From positions 10,602,001 through 10,666,000 of the forward strand of contig OZ059899.1 of the NCBI GenBank assembly GCA_964057225.1: a DNA stretch of 64,000 nt, in the 5' to 3' direction. Positions 38,952 through 48,075 of this stretch are shown here, piece after piece. A model generated the notes under the pieces. The model was not told the origin of the DNA and made no database searches. It was given only the letters and a program-made list of their open reading frames with translations. The DNA comes from Auanema rhodensis (taxonomy: Eukaryota > Nematoda > Chromadorea > Rhabditida > Rhabditidae). The position numbers and the translations under genes were made by a program. The first letter of the stretch is position 1, and each line of letters begins with the position of its first letter.

Positions 38952-40568
38952 GTGAAAACGGACGCTGGGGCTTCTTGTGCGATCTCTGTGCCTGTTATGT
39001 GGTCCATATGAAGTGCTGCGATTTCGTTGTTGAAATCCGCGATCAGGACAGTTTCCGCAGTTGTATCGGTCGTTTCCTCTGTGCTCCTGTCGATCATTCC
39101 TTTTGCTATCATATCGATCGTTTCCTCTGCTGTTGTATCGATCATTGTATCTATCGTACCGTTGGGGGCTACGATAATTGTTGTATCCTCGTTGATATCC
39201 ATTGTTTCTGTTATCCTGTCTGAAGTTGTGACGGTTATTTTGTCGATCCTCTTGGTATCTTGGTGAGCGGTATCCTCCTCTTCTTTGATTCCATTGCTCT
39301 TGTGGGTGTTGTGGTCTTGATTGATTTCCATAGAATGTTCTGGATTGGTGTGTTTGTGGTCCGTCATAGATTTTCTCCTGTTGTGATGCTCTCATGTGGT
39401 TTATGAGACCGTTTTTAATCTCTAGTTGTTCCACGTCTTTAATCAAGTTGTTGACCAAGAGCGAAGGATCCTCGTCAGCTTCCACAGTTTCGGCAATAGT
39501 CACGGCTGCATCAAATGTGATAGGGCTGCGGTTATTGACATGTGTTCTTAAATTCTTTCGTAGTCCTCCTAAGAATGAAACTCGTAGTATTTTTTCATCG
39601 GCTGTCGAGTCCATGTTGCATGATTCGTAGGCAAGGTTTCTGCAGCGTTGAGCGAAATTTTGTACTGTTTCGTGCTCTCCTTGTTTCAAATGAGTGAGTT
39701 TTGTGAATGCTGCATCTCTCTTTTCTGGAGGTTGTAATTTCTCCGATAGTATGCGTTTGACATGGTTCCATCCCTGGCGTAAGTCTTCTGCTGGTATAGT
39801 TCGAAGAGCTTCAGCGGCTCTATCCGTTCCGAGAAGTAGATAGAGATGGGAAAGCCTCTCGGCAATAGGGACTTGAAGGGCATCGAAATATCCTTCTAGT
39901 CTTTGCATGTAGAGGTTGAATGGAACCGATCCATCATAAAGCGTAGGTTTGTGATGGCGAATAGAAACGTTGTGGGCTCTTGCAATAGGAGAGTTGTCTT
40001 GCTCCATCTGCTCTGCCATTTGAGGGCGACTTCTCTGCTCTGTAACATTCGAAGTCAAATTTACGTTATTGTCTGACGAAGAAGAGACAGGAGACAGAGA
40101 GTGCCCGTGCAAAGATTGATCAGTGGAAGAGGGAGAGTTTCTAGGAATAGGAGAGGTGAGGATTTCCGCATTTGCGGTTTGAACAAGGCGTTGAGGAGAA
40201 GTGTGATTTGGAGGACAAGTGTTAGTGCCGGTATTAACAACTGTTTTTGGAGAGTGAGAAGAGCGTTTGGGCGTAGATTTACTGGATGATGTTTTATTCT
40301 TATTCAAGCTAATTGCATGCCTAGTAGTTTTAATAGCAGTAGTATAAAGTTTCTTAGCAGTTAGCGGTGTACCCGGAATAGGGGGTAATTTCTTTGATTT
40401 CGCGTTCGTTTTCGGATATTTCGCATCTGGTCGGAATGCATCCGGTGGTCCTCTTTTTCTTTGGTTTCTATGCAGTGTTGCTTCCACTGTCTGAGTTTTC
40501 TCTGCGCTATTCGTAGCATTTTGGGCAATATTTCCCGGCGGAGGATTTTGATTCGCTGCGTCAGCCAT
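38757..40568 (-). CDS. gag: Gag polyprotein of the retroelement (copy A)
   Basis: A 603-residue ORF starting at an ATG preceded by AACAAAG. Residues 1-190 are basic, Pro/Ser/Thr-rich and probably disordered. About residues 200-320 form a retrotransposon Gag (capsid-like) domain, with the family pattern of a first helix FNLYMQRLEGYFDAL and a later QNFAQRCRNLAYESC. From about residue 400 the protein is rich in Arg, Tyr, Asn and Gln (repeats of RYNDRYNSRGNDRYDS type), a likely RNA-binding tail. I see CGNC but no full CCHC zinc knuckle. The last ~50 residues overlap, in another frame, the threonine-rich start of the envelope. Known role of the family: packages element RNA into cytoplasmic particles. 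The domain call is firm; the C-terminal boundary is less so, because copy A lacks about 186 bp there. Confidence 0.85.
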   Translation of the reverse strand: MADAANQNPPPGNIAQNATNSAEKTQTVEATLHRNQRKRGPPDAFRPDAKYPKTNAKSKKLPPIPGTPLTAKKLYTTAIKTTRHAISLNKNKTSSSKSTPKRSSHSPKTVVNTGTNTCPPNHTSPQRLVQTANAEILTSPIPRNSPSSTDQSLHGHSLSPVSSSSDNNVNLTSNVTEQRSRPQMAEQMEQDNSPIARAHNVSIRHHKPTLYDGSVPFNLYMQRLEGYFDALQVPIAERLSHLYLLLGTDRAAEALRTIPAEDLRQGWNHVKRILSEKLQPPEKRDAAFTKLTHLKQGEHETVQNFAQRCRNLAYESCNMDSTADEKILRVSFLGGLRKNLRTHVNNRSPITFDAAVTIAETVEADEDPSLLVNNLIKDVEQLEIKNGLINHMRASQQEKIYDGPQTHQSRTFYGNQSRPQHPQEQWNQRRGGYRSPRYQEDRQNNRHNFRQDNRNNGYQRGYNNYRSPQRYDRYNDRYNSRGNDRYDSKRNDRQEHRGNDRYNCGNCPDRGFQQRNRSTSYGPHNRHRDRTRSPSVRFHNHPYYNHHNHYIDYHNNCPDNYYSSDVSTSTYNYTKEILLLPEYNNSSNSTTTSSHHHIPQGIY

Positions 40569-41050
40569 CTTTGTTGGTTTCCTGGAAGGAAATTATTAAC
40601 CAACGAAGACTGAGCTTATATTATACAAAACGTAAGAGACAATATGGGGTTGGTATGCGCGACTCCTGTTCCTGTCAGGGGGCCAGCCTGCAGCGGGTCT
40701 CTAGTCGGAGAATAGCCTGGTCAGGTTCATACACGAGTCCGCAACTACGTGTGACCTTTAGCAAAGGACCAAGTTCTTATCTCTCGAAGAGGCATGAGAT
40801 ATGAGACAGTGGTCTGTGTATTGCTCCTTTTCAGTCATGGACAAGATCAGGTACACAGGCTTCTCATACTCACTTTTCCAGACTTCTCTTACCTAAGCAA
40901 ACCCCCAAAAGACGTTCCCTTTTAACGTTACTTCTGTTCCCCTGGGTCTTGCTAGGTGGGACCACTCAACTTCAAAATATTCTTTAATTCTCATATGGGA
41001 CCAAAAAGGGTTAATTTCAGATGATTGCGCGTCTTATATCAAAAAGTGTA
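40569..41050 (-). other. Leader upstream of gag (copy A)
   Basis: About 480 bp of more GC-balanced sequence directly upstream of the gag start, read on the minus strand. It contains a TATAATATAA stretch and CCTTCCAG just before the gag ATG, a possible 3' splice site. It has no long ORF. It probably belongs to the retroelement leader or LTR, but I could not identify a primer-binding site or matching LTR ends. Confidence 0.4.
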
Positions 41051-42255
41051 CGCCTCCGCGCGATGTCCCGAGAATGTCTGGTATTGTTTCTTACGGGGCT
41101 TTCTCATAAAAATGCGTTAGATATCAAGAATAGTGGTTTTGTTTATGAATCAATGTTTTCAGAATGATTTATGAATAGGTATTTTCAAAATTAGCTTGTG
41201 ATAAGATGTTTTCAAGATGATTTATGGGTAAGTGTTGCGATATGAATAAATGTCTTTAAGATATTTCATGAATTGATAGTTTTTTAATATTATTCGTGGT
41301 TAAATATTTTGATATGCTTGTTCCAAAAAGAGTTTTCATGCATTATATGCTTTTAACATACAGGAAAGTAGAGGAATAAAGTAGGAATATAGATTGTAAT
41401 AGATAATATGTATAAGACATTTTTTTCAAATAGATATATCAGAAATGATGTTAGAAAAATAATATTTAGAGATAAATTCGAATTACTAGATTAAATTGAA
41501 GTTTTTTTTTAGATACAAAATTGACTTGAAAGTTTGAAATATAAAATTAAATTAGAATTTTGGATATGAAATCAAGATGAATTTTTAGAGTAGAAATAGA
41601 TTTCAAAGAAAGAGAAAGTAATTTAAAGGTAAGAAAAGTAGCGGCAATGGTCCATAGAGATTCGTCCCTTATAGACGAATCTCGGTGGAACCTCCACGTT
41701 CCATATTGGTTCCTAGGGTTCCAGCTAGGTAACCATATGGACTTTAATAGTGTGAATGCCATTGTAAAAGTAACAGAGAGTAGAGAAAAAGAAGTTTATT
41801 CAGAATATGGAAATACAACTATAAAAGCAAAAATACAATAATCAAATAAATGAAACTACATGTTATGAGAAAGCCAACCTAGTTGCTTTCTCAGGGGTTT
41901 ATATGACAAAATATTAATTACAAATATAATTGAATTTATACAAAAAGTAGTTCAGGTCTAGTTTCTTATTGAATTCTATTAACCAAAAGTCGGTTGACGT
42001 TGTCAACCGCCTTCTTTATAAGACACGTATGGAACATGCCTTATATTGAAAAAGTAGCTGACCTCAGCTATAAGAAATTAGACCTTTTAAGAAAAAGAAA
42101 CAAAAGAGAAAAATATATATATGAATGAATTAGAATTAGAATACTAGAATAGGAATAATAGTGTAATAGGAATAATATAAAAAAAAATGAAAACAATATA
42201 AAAAGAAAAAGAAAAGAAAAGAAAAGAAAAACTATGAATTCACCTCGTGCAGCTG
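41051..42255. other. AT-rich spacer with a strong hairpin
   Basis: About 1.2 kb with no supported gene. It is AT-rich and ends in a polypurine tract (AAAAGAAAAAGAAAAGAAAAG near 42,200). The one structured part is a hairpin cluster at 41,650-41,745, listed separately. It may be part of the retroelement leader or LTR, since it lies between copy B pol and copy A gag on the same strand (inference). Confidence 0.5.
41657..41683. repeat. Perfect 10-bp hairpin in a larger palindromic patch
   Basis: GAGATTCGTC at 41,657-41,666 pairs perfectly with GACGAATCTC at 41,674-41,683 across a 7-nt loop. It lies inside a GC-richer island with further inverted pairs: TGGAACC near 41,686 with GGTTCCA near 41,717, and GGTCCATA near 41,649 with TATGGAC near 41,736. 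Function unknown. Confidence 0.75.
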
Positions 42256-42883
42256 TTATCCTTCTTCCTCCTCGATTTGTCCCAGCTGGAAGTCGGTCAC
42301 GGGTTGCCGGTCGGCGACCGTCCATATGTGGAACAGGCTGACGTCTGTCAGCAGTTCCGTCGCCTGGACTGCTATCATCATTTTCTTTCTTTTCTGGTCC
42401 GGAGTGGTGGCGCGCGTCGCCATTAGTATCCTTAAGGCCTGGCTGATCAGGTCTCCCGCCTTCCTAATCGACTGGTTGGTCGATTCCATCATACTTTCTT
42501 CTGTCCAGCTCTTGTGGATCTCTTCCGCGGCCCATCTTGGGATGAGATCCGCGCTAGCTACATTTTCGGAGGCTGGATAGCCTAGTTCTTCGCGTAGTTT
42601 GTTGATGGTGGCCTTGGTGCGGGTAGTGGCCTCGGACCAGTTTTGCGCCATTTTGGCCATCTCTTCTTCATCATTGTTACATGAACATTGTAACCTTTCC
42701 AGAGTCTTTATTAATAGAGTAACTCTGGCTAAATTCTTCGAAAATGATTCTTATCTTTTTAGTACGGTTGTTTGTTGTCTCCAGTTGTTGTAGTTCTATC
42801 TGGAGCGAATGTATCTTGATCCATTTTTCCTTGATCATCGCAATAGGTGTCTCGCAGGCTGGTGGAGGGAAGACGAGTGCCAT
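42256..42883 (-). pseudogene. Unrecognised small gene in the retroelement leader
   Basis: Two reading frames on the minus strand look like one protein broken once. The first begins at an ATG (42,881-42,883) 44 nt below a TATA box and encodes about 44 sensible residues, with a Leu/Gln-rich helix (LQIELQQLETT). The second frame is open from about 42,770 and runs to 42,256, including residues rich in Ala, Glu and Lys (NWSEATTRTKATINKLREEL) and an acidic end. Predicted largely helical with coiled-coil character; no catalytic motif, membrane segment or signal peptide. It lies after copy B pol and before copy A gag on the same strand. It could be an extra retroelement gene, the gag of another element, or a host fragment. 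I do not recognise the family. Confidence 0.45.
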
Positions 42884-42926
42884 TCTTGTGGTGCTGGGAG
42901 TTTTTCTGCTTGAGGTGAATTTCGAG

Positions 42927-42934
42927 CTTATATA
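42927..42934 (-). promoter_or_regulatory. TATA box upstream of the small leader gene
   Basis: TATATAAG on the minus strand within CCCTATATAAGCTCG, placed so that transcription would start about 15-20 nt before the ATG at 42,883. Spacing and context fit an RNA polymerase II core promoter, possibly that of an LTR, since copy B pol ends just upstream at 43,108. Confidence 0.5.
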
Positions 42935-43107
42935 GGGTGAAAAAAATAGGTAAGTATATATTTTGTGATATATAGATATTAAGATTGATGATTGGGGAAA
43001 ACATTGTTTTTGTTGTTTGGGTAGCAGATAGAATGAATTATTGTAAATTAATAAAAAAAAAAAAATTAATGAATAAAGTTATTTTCTCAAAAAGTTTCTA
43101 TTTTTGA
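42935..43107 (-). other. Short AT-rich segment after pol, possible LTR remnant
   Basis: Sequence between the pol stop and the TATA box, read on the minus strand. It is AT-rich, with an A/T homopolymer near 43,050 and an AATAAA-like site only on the other strand. It has the position of a 3' LTR start, but no repeat partner was found in the window. Confidence 0.3.
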
Positions 43108-46100
43108 TTAAATGGTTGTTTTTGCTCCAATCACTGTTGAAGGTCGTTTCTTTCGTACAACTGGTGTTTTTGGTGAGTTGAAATGAGCATCAGGTATCTG
43201 AGAGCGTGTGAGCCTGTTTTTAGACTCTAAGGTGGGTATCACACTGTTGTACCTTATTGGTACGTGAAATGGTTTTGGAGCGGTTATAGGATTTTTGTCT
43301 TCTATTCCAAGTGCCAACTTGAGGGCTGAGCTCCATCTTTTGTTTGTAGGTATCTCTTTACGTTTTTCTTCATAGAGCTCTTTTCTTGTCTCTTCTCCAA
43401 TTTTATCGACAAGTTGTTGAAATAAGTTGTTTTCGTCCTTGTCCGTAGCTGACTTGTCTGTCGTATTCGGTCCGGTTTCTGCTTGGTAATTGTCCTGTTG
43501 TGTTTCCCGCGTAATTTCCTGTGGTGCTCTTGTTTCTTGTGGTGTTATTGAAAGTCGGCTTTGTTCGTAGAATTCGTCCACGATGTCGCTTTCTGAATCA
43601 GAGATTGATGTTGTGGTGGACGTGCTATTTTTAGCGCGCGTATTTTCCGTATCCTGCTGTGAGCCGTCGCTATAAATGGCGGGTGCGGAGTCGTTTCTGT
43701 TGTGCTCGCTTTCTTCGACGTTGTTATCGTCGGGTGGAAAGTATCTTATATTATTCTTGTGAGCTATAATCGTATTCCCTTCGCTATCTGCTAATATTAC
43801 GTTATTTCCTTTTATTTCCTTGATTATATATGGTCCATCGCTTGTTGTTTGTAATTTATTTGCTGGCTTTGCTCGCTTGACGAGTGCTCTATTTTCCACG
43901 AAGATCTCTCTTTCCTGCGTCCTGTGTTTTTCGTCGTATTTCTTCTTCATTCTTTCATTATTCAACTCAATCCTTTCATGAATCTTCTCGTGTAAGTCCG
44001 GGGCGTTCTTGATTGTGGCTCCTGGGGTTTCTAAGTCCTTATCTATTGGTAACCAAGCTGTTTGTCCAAACAGACAATCGTAGGGTGGTGTGCGAGTAGT
44101 AGCGTTTGGTAGTCGATTCATCGTAAAAACAATTTTTGGTAGAATGATATCCCAATTGTCTTGATCGTCATTAACGTAGGAAGTTAATGCTTCTTCCAGT
44201 GTTCTGTGTAGCCGTTCCACTTGACCATTTGCGTTTTTGTAGTATGGCATAGTTGTGTGATGTTCCGATCCAAGATCATCACACATGTTTTTGAATTCCT
44301 TTGAAACAAAATTTGCTCCATTGTCTGTGATGATTTTCTTGGGGGGTCCAAAAACATAGAACAAGTGTGTCTTAATAGCCGCTATTATTTCTTCTGATGT
44401 TTGACGAATGAGCGGTATCGCTATGATCCATTTTGAAAAAGCGTCTTGTATTGATAAAATGTATATTTTATCATTTGCGGTCCGAGGTAGTGGTCCAAGT
44501 ATATCCATGTGAACCCTTTCCCATGGATGGGTTACTGTTGGAAAATTTCTCATTGGCTCAACAGTGGCTTCGTGTGGGTTGTTTTTCCTCTTTGCACAGT
44601 CGAGACATCTGTTGACGTATTGTGTGATGTCGTCCTGTATTCCGGTCCAAGTATACCGCCGCAAAATGGAATCTTGAGTCTTATTGATTCCTAGATGCGC
44701 TCCGAGAATTGGGTCCTTATGAAATTTTTCTATAATTGGTGTTGTGATTGCTGGATCGTTTGGTAGAATGGCTCGCGGAGTTTGTAAAGCTGTTTTGGGC
44801 TTTGCATACAGAGCGTCGTTCACAACGATATATCGATCCATTAGTTGCCTTCCTGCTGTTTTGTTCCGAATTTTTTTTTTTGTTTCCATGATCCATTCTG
44901 TATTGCCTTGAATGGTCCAAAGGTCCGTAATAGTTGAAATAGTCGAGATTTTGTGCGTAGGAGATTCTTTTGGTTTTTTCTTTCTTTCCTTGGCTTCGTT
45001 GACTTCGTCTTCAAAATATCGTGAAAGTGCATCATCAAAGGTACATTTCTTAAGCTTGATTTTTAATCCTAGCTCTGCTGATGCGTTCAGTACTTCGTCG
45101 ATATCTTGTAAATGTTTCGTCGTTGATTCCGATATGAGAAGTAGATCGTCGAGATAGACGAAGAGCTTGCATCGTACGTGTTGTTGTAAATATCGTACAG
45201 CATTTTGGAATGTGTGTGGAGCTCCGCAGAGTCCCATCGGCATTCTGCAGTATTGATAAGTTCCGCTCGTAGTAGTGAATGCGGTGAGGTGTCTATCTTC
45301 TGATCTAAGAGGGATTTGAAAGAATCCAGATACTAGATCAAAGTTACTGAAGATACGCGCTCCGGCTGCTAGGTCCAAGATGTCTTGAATGTTAGATATA
45401 ACGTAGATTTGTTTTTGCGTTATTGCGTTGAGTGCTCGAAAATCAGTCACAAATCTGTACGTTTTATCCTTTTTCTTGACCAATATTACGGGACTGGTAG
45501 TCATAGAAAAAGATGGCTCAATTATTCCTTGTTCTAACATTTCCTCCACTTGTTTTTCTACTTCTTCTTGTTGTGATAGAGGTATTCTGTACGTGATCTT
45601 GAAAGATGGAACTTTTCCTTCGATGATCGGGATGCTATGTTCCACTGGTCCATTGAAAAGTCCAATATTGCGATCCTCGTTTAAGAAAGCTTCCTTGTTT
45701 CTGAGCACTATTTTCTTTAACTGTTGTCTCTCTAGCTGAGTAAAGATGGTGTTTGTTACATCGAGGTCTTTTATAAAGTCCTCTGGGAAGTATGGTAGTT
45801 GATCTTCCCATCTTGCTTCTGGTGGCACATATTGTCCTTTTTGCTCCTCCGTGTTTCTCGGGATAGCGTAAGCTGTTCCAATGCCTTGATTTGTCTGTAC
45901 TACAATTGTGTCTGGAGAGATATTTGTAGCAAATATCTGAACTCCATATCCCGTTGGGGTGAAAGTAGGGGCGAAACTCATTTTTCCTGTCCGCTGTGAG
46001 CTTCTAATGAAAACTTGTTCGTAAGAGGCGGGATCGTCTACTTCCAATGTAAGCGATCTGGTTTCTCCTGGGTAGAACTGTTTAGTTTCCAGGCTTACGA

Positions 46101-46917
46101 CGTGTGCTATCGTGTGGTTTTCAGTCCATGGCGCGTAGTCTTGTGCTAAAGGTACTATTGTGTCTCCAATTAGTAGTGAATTTTGTAGTGGTCGTAAGGA
46201 AGTATTTATTCCTATTTTGTTGAGAGCTTCTATAAAGTCTATTCCTAATAGTATTGGTGCTGGGCAGTGGTTGTTGGCAGAAATCAGTACTTTGTGCTCG
46301 ATTTCTGTCTTCCCGATAATAATTGGGATTCTTGTGTAGCCCAGGAAAGAAAATCGTGATTTGTTTGCTACAATGGCTGTTGTCTTTTCCATAACCATTG
46401 TTGCTGCCGGTAGTTGTTGAAATGTACTTTCCTTCATATATGATATAGAAGCTCCTGTGTCCCATAAAGCAGTAAAGATCTGATTGTGAATGGAGAGAGG
46501 TATGAAAGGTAGTCGTGATCCTCCGATGTAGTTAATCCTTGATTCTTTCATAGCGTACCGTGGTAGATAGGCGAAAAAGTCATTATCTGATAGTGGGGCG
46601 TCGGGGTGGTATCGAGAGGTTCTTGTATATAATTTCTCTTGTTGAGAAGTGACTAGTGGTTTTAATTCGAATTGTTTGTCCTCTCCTCTTGGTTCTTCGT
46701 CTTGTTCGTTGAATGTAATTTGATTGATTGGTATCCTTGTGGTACATGCATATATTTTTAATGCCCAAATGGTAACAGTTATGAGTCCTATTGTGACGAT
46801 GATTGCTCCAATAATAGCTAGTGTCCTTAGTATCCATGCTGTAATTGATTCTCCTATGTATCCAAAGAAATTTGTGATTTGTTTCTCCGCGTTGTTTGAT
46901 ATGTTATCTGCTATCAT
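43108..46917 (-). CDS. pol: Envelope anchor fused to protease-RT-integrase (pol), internally deleted
   Basis: A single 1,269-residue ORF. Residues 1-60 are the envelope C terminus with a membrane anchor at about 34-52 (IIGAIIVTIGLITVTIWAL). A retropepsin follows with DTGA at about 153. RT spans about 450-626, with YLDD at about 588-591. Directly after KKCTF the ORF jumps to DDALSRYF, the RNase H-to-integrase linker, so the RT thumb/connection and all of RNase H are missing in frame (junction near 45,036). Integrase has the zinc-binding His/His/Cys/Cys around 732-774 and a catalytic triad D804, D865, E901 (D-x60-D-x35-E), then a GPY/F-type module (DGPYIIKEI) and a long acidic tail. Replication should fail without RNase H, though integrase could be intact. 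The true start lies upstream in env; the listed ATG is internal. Confidence 0.9.
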   Translation of the reverse strand: MIADNISNNAEKQITNFFGYIGESITAWILRTLAIIGAIIVTIGLITVTIWALKIYACTTRIPINQITFNEQDEEPRGEDKQFELKPLVTSQQEKLYTRTSRYHPDAPLSDNDFFAYLPRYAMKESRINYIGGSRLPFIPLSIHNQIFTALWDTGASISYMKESTFQQLPAATMVMEKTTAIVANKSRFSFLGYTRIPIIIGKTEIEHKVLISANNHCPAPILLGIDFIEALNKIGINTSLRPLQNSLLIGDTIVPLAQDYAPWTENHTIAHVVSLETKQFYPGETRSLTLEVDDPASYEQVFIRSSQRTGKMSFAPTFTPTGYGVQIFATNISPDTIVVQTNQGIGTAYAIPRNTEEQKGQYVPPEARWEDQLPYFPEDFIKDLDVTNTIFTQLERQQLKKIVLRNKEAFLNEDRNIGLFNGPVEHSIPIIEGKVPSFKITYRIPLSQQEEVEKQVEEMLEQGIIEPSFSMTTSPVILVKKKDKTYRFVTDFRALNAITQKQIYVISNIQDILDLAAGARIFSNFDLVSGFFQIPLRSEDRHLTAFTTTSGTYQYCRMPMGLCGAPHTFQNAVRYLQQHVRCKLFVYLDDLLLISESTTKHLQDIDEVLNASAELGLKIKLKKCTFDDALSRYFEDEVNEAKERKKKPKESPTHKISTISTITDLWTIQGNTEWIMETKKKIRNKTAGRQLMDRYIVVNDALYAKPKTALQTPRAILPNDPAITTPIIEKFHKDPILGAHLGINKTQDSILRRYTWTGIQDDITQYVNRCLDCAKRKNNPHEATVEPMRNFPTVTHPWERVHMDILGPLPRTANDKIYILSIQDAFSKWIIAIPLIRQTSEEIIAAIKTHLFYVFGPPKKIITDNGANFVSKEFKNMCDDLGSEHHTTMPYYKNANGQVERLHRTLEEALTSYVNDDQDNWDIILPKIVFTMNRLPNATTRTPPYDCLFGQTAWLPIDKDLETPGATIKNAPDLHEKIHERIELNNERMKKKYDEKHRTQEREIFVENRALVKRAKPANKLQTTSDGPYIIKEIKGNNVILADSEGNTIIAHKNNIRYFPPDDNNVEESEHNRNDSAPAIYSDGSQQDTENTRAKNSTSTTTSISDSESDIVDEFYEQSRLSITPQETRAPQEITRETQQDNYQAETGPNTTDKSATDKDENNLFQQLVDKIGEETRKELYEEKRKEIPTNKRWSSALKLALGIEDKNPITAPKPFHVPIRYNSVIPTLESKNRLTRSQIPDAHFNSPKTPVVRKKRPSTVIGAKTTI

Positions 46918-48075
46918 TAATGTCGTTCCAACTGTTCCTCCTATAATTCCTATTGGATTCAGATTGGATAGTCCAGAATGTTTGAAGACGCCATTGGAAA
47001 TGTTGACTCCGTGAGGTTTGAAAATATGTTGGAATTGTTAAACTTAATGTGATCAATTTTTACAGATGTGAGTTCATCCGAAAATGAGAAGTTAGTCACA
47101 TTCAATGTTGAATTATCTTTCATCCATTGATTGTTTTCTCTGTAGGGATCTGATGTAGCCATATCGCATGCTATGATGTGGGCAAATGGTGTTAAATCTC
47201 TTGATCCTGGTGTGATGAAGAGTTTTCCGTGATGTTCCGTGTCTACCGGTGTCTCCAGGTAACATTTATCGTCTCGTTTGTGATCCGAGTATACACGTGT
47301 TACTTGTACAGGGGTGCATGGCATGACGTAAATAAGATGTTCTCCAACAAACTTTGCTGAAATATCCTGTCGATGAAGCATAGTGCGAATTCCTATAGTT
47401 GGATTAATCTGCAGGATTGCCCACCAGGTAAGTAGCTGCTTATTTTGCATTCTGCATACGTTTTTCTTTGTTATTTGGAAAGATTGTAAGATTTCCTCTT
47501 CTAGTTTTGACGTAGAGTATTGGAGGTGGGACCTTGTATCTTGTTGGCGTAGTTGATCGTCGTATTTTTGAATGATATCTGCTCGTGTTCGTAGGAAATT
47601 GAGGTGTGCTTGTGATCCAGTGTGAGATTTGATTTCCTCAATCGGTTGGGTCGTTGTTGCTCGCTTTGTAGTAGTCCGAGTTGTTGGAAGTGTCCTAGTA
47701 GATTCCCTGCGGGATGTGGTGGTGAGAGGACGTGGTGGTGGAGTTACTGGTGTTGTTGTACTCTGGTAATAATAATATCTCCTTGGTGTAGTTGTAGGTT
47801 GAGGTGGAGACGTCCGATGAGTAGTAGTTGTCGGGGCAGTTGATGTGGTAGTCGATGTAGTGGTTGTGGTGGTTGTAGTAGTGGTTTTTGTATGCATAGT
47901 CTGAGCAGGTGGTTGGGCGAGGTGGTTCGAGGAAAATACCTCCTCGTTTGCCAATGCAGAGTTGATAGTTGTCTGCCTGGCAAGGTATCATAGATAGGGC
48001 GATGACGGATAAGAATAGCGGTATGAACGGAAGTGTCTTCTTTGTTTTGACTGTTTCCTTTTCTACTTTGTTAAC
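46918..48075 (-). pseudogene. env: Envelope-like glycoprotein, frame-broken (copy B)
   Basis: From right to left: a segment of about 186 bp (47,885-48,075) absent from copy A encodes a basic stretch, a hydrophobic core (LPFIPLFLSVIALS) and a signal-peptidase-like site (PCQA) followed by DNYQLC, a convincing secretory signal. It is in the gag frame, whereas the threonine-rich stalk after it (run of about ten Thr near 47,880) is in another frame, open from about 47,980. The ectodomain with NST, NVT and NLT sites follows. A 67-bp deletion near 46,988, compared with copy A, shifts the frame just before the fusion-like and anchor region, which continues into pol. Likely role: virion surface glycoprotein; inactive here. 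Confidence 0.65.

Larger units (their letters stand above)
37807..40568 (-). mobile_element. Ty3/gypsy-like retroelement, partial copy A
   Basis: Reads right to left: a complete gag ORF, then an envelope-like region cut off at about 37,807-37,810, where the sequence becomes satellite. No protease, RT or integrase remains. It appears nearly identical to copy B across most of the overlap. Differences from B: it lacks about 186 bp at the start of the envelope (near 38,945-38,951), has a 1-bp deletion near 38,198, and retains a 67-bp stretch that B lost. The junction lies in satellite sequence GATATACA, which shares two or three bases with the element, so end-joining is likely. No LTR was identified at either end. 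Confidence 0.85.

Noticed and set aside
38684..39266. Plus-strand Cys/Ser/Trp-rich ORFs opposite gag and env
   Set aside because: Mirror images of the Thr-rich and Arg/Tyr-rich codon runs on the minus strand.
42068..42325. ORF with a long Phe/Leu/Ile run that looks like membrane segments
   Set aside because: The hydrophobic part is a translated AAAAG/TTTTC tract; no other coding sign.
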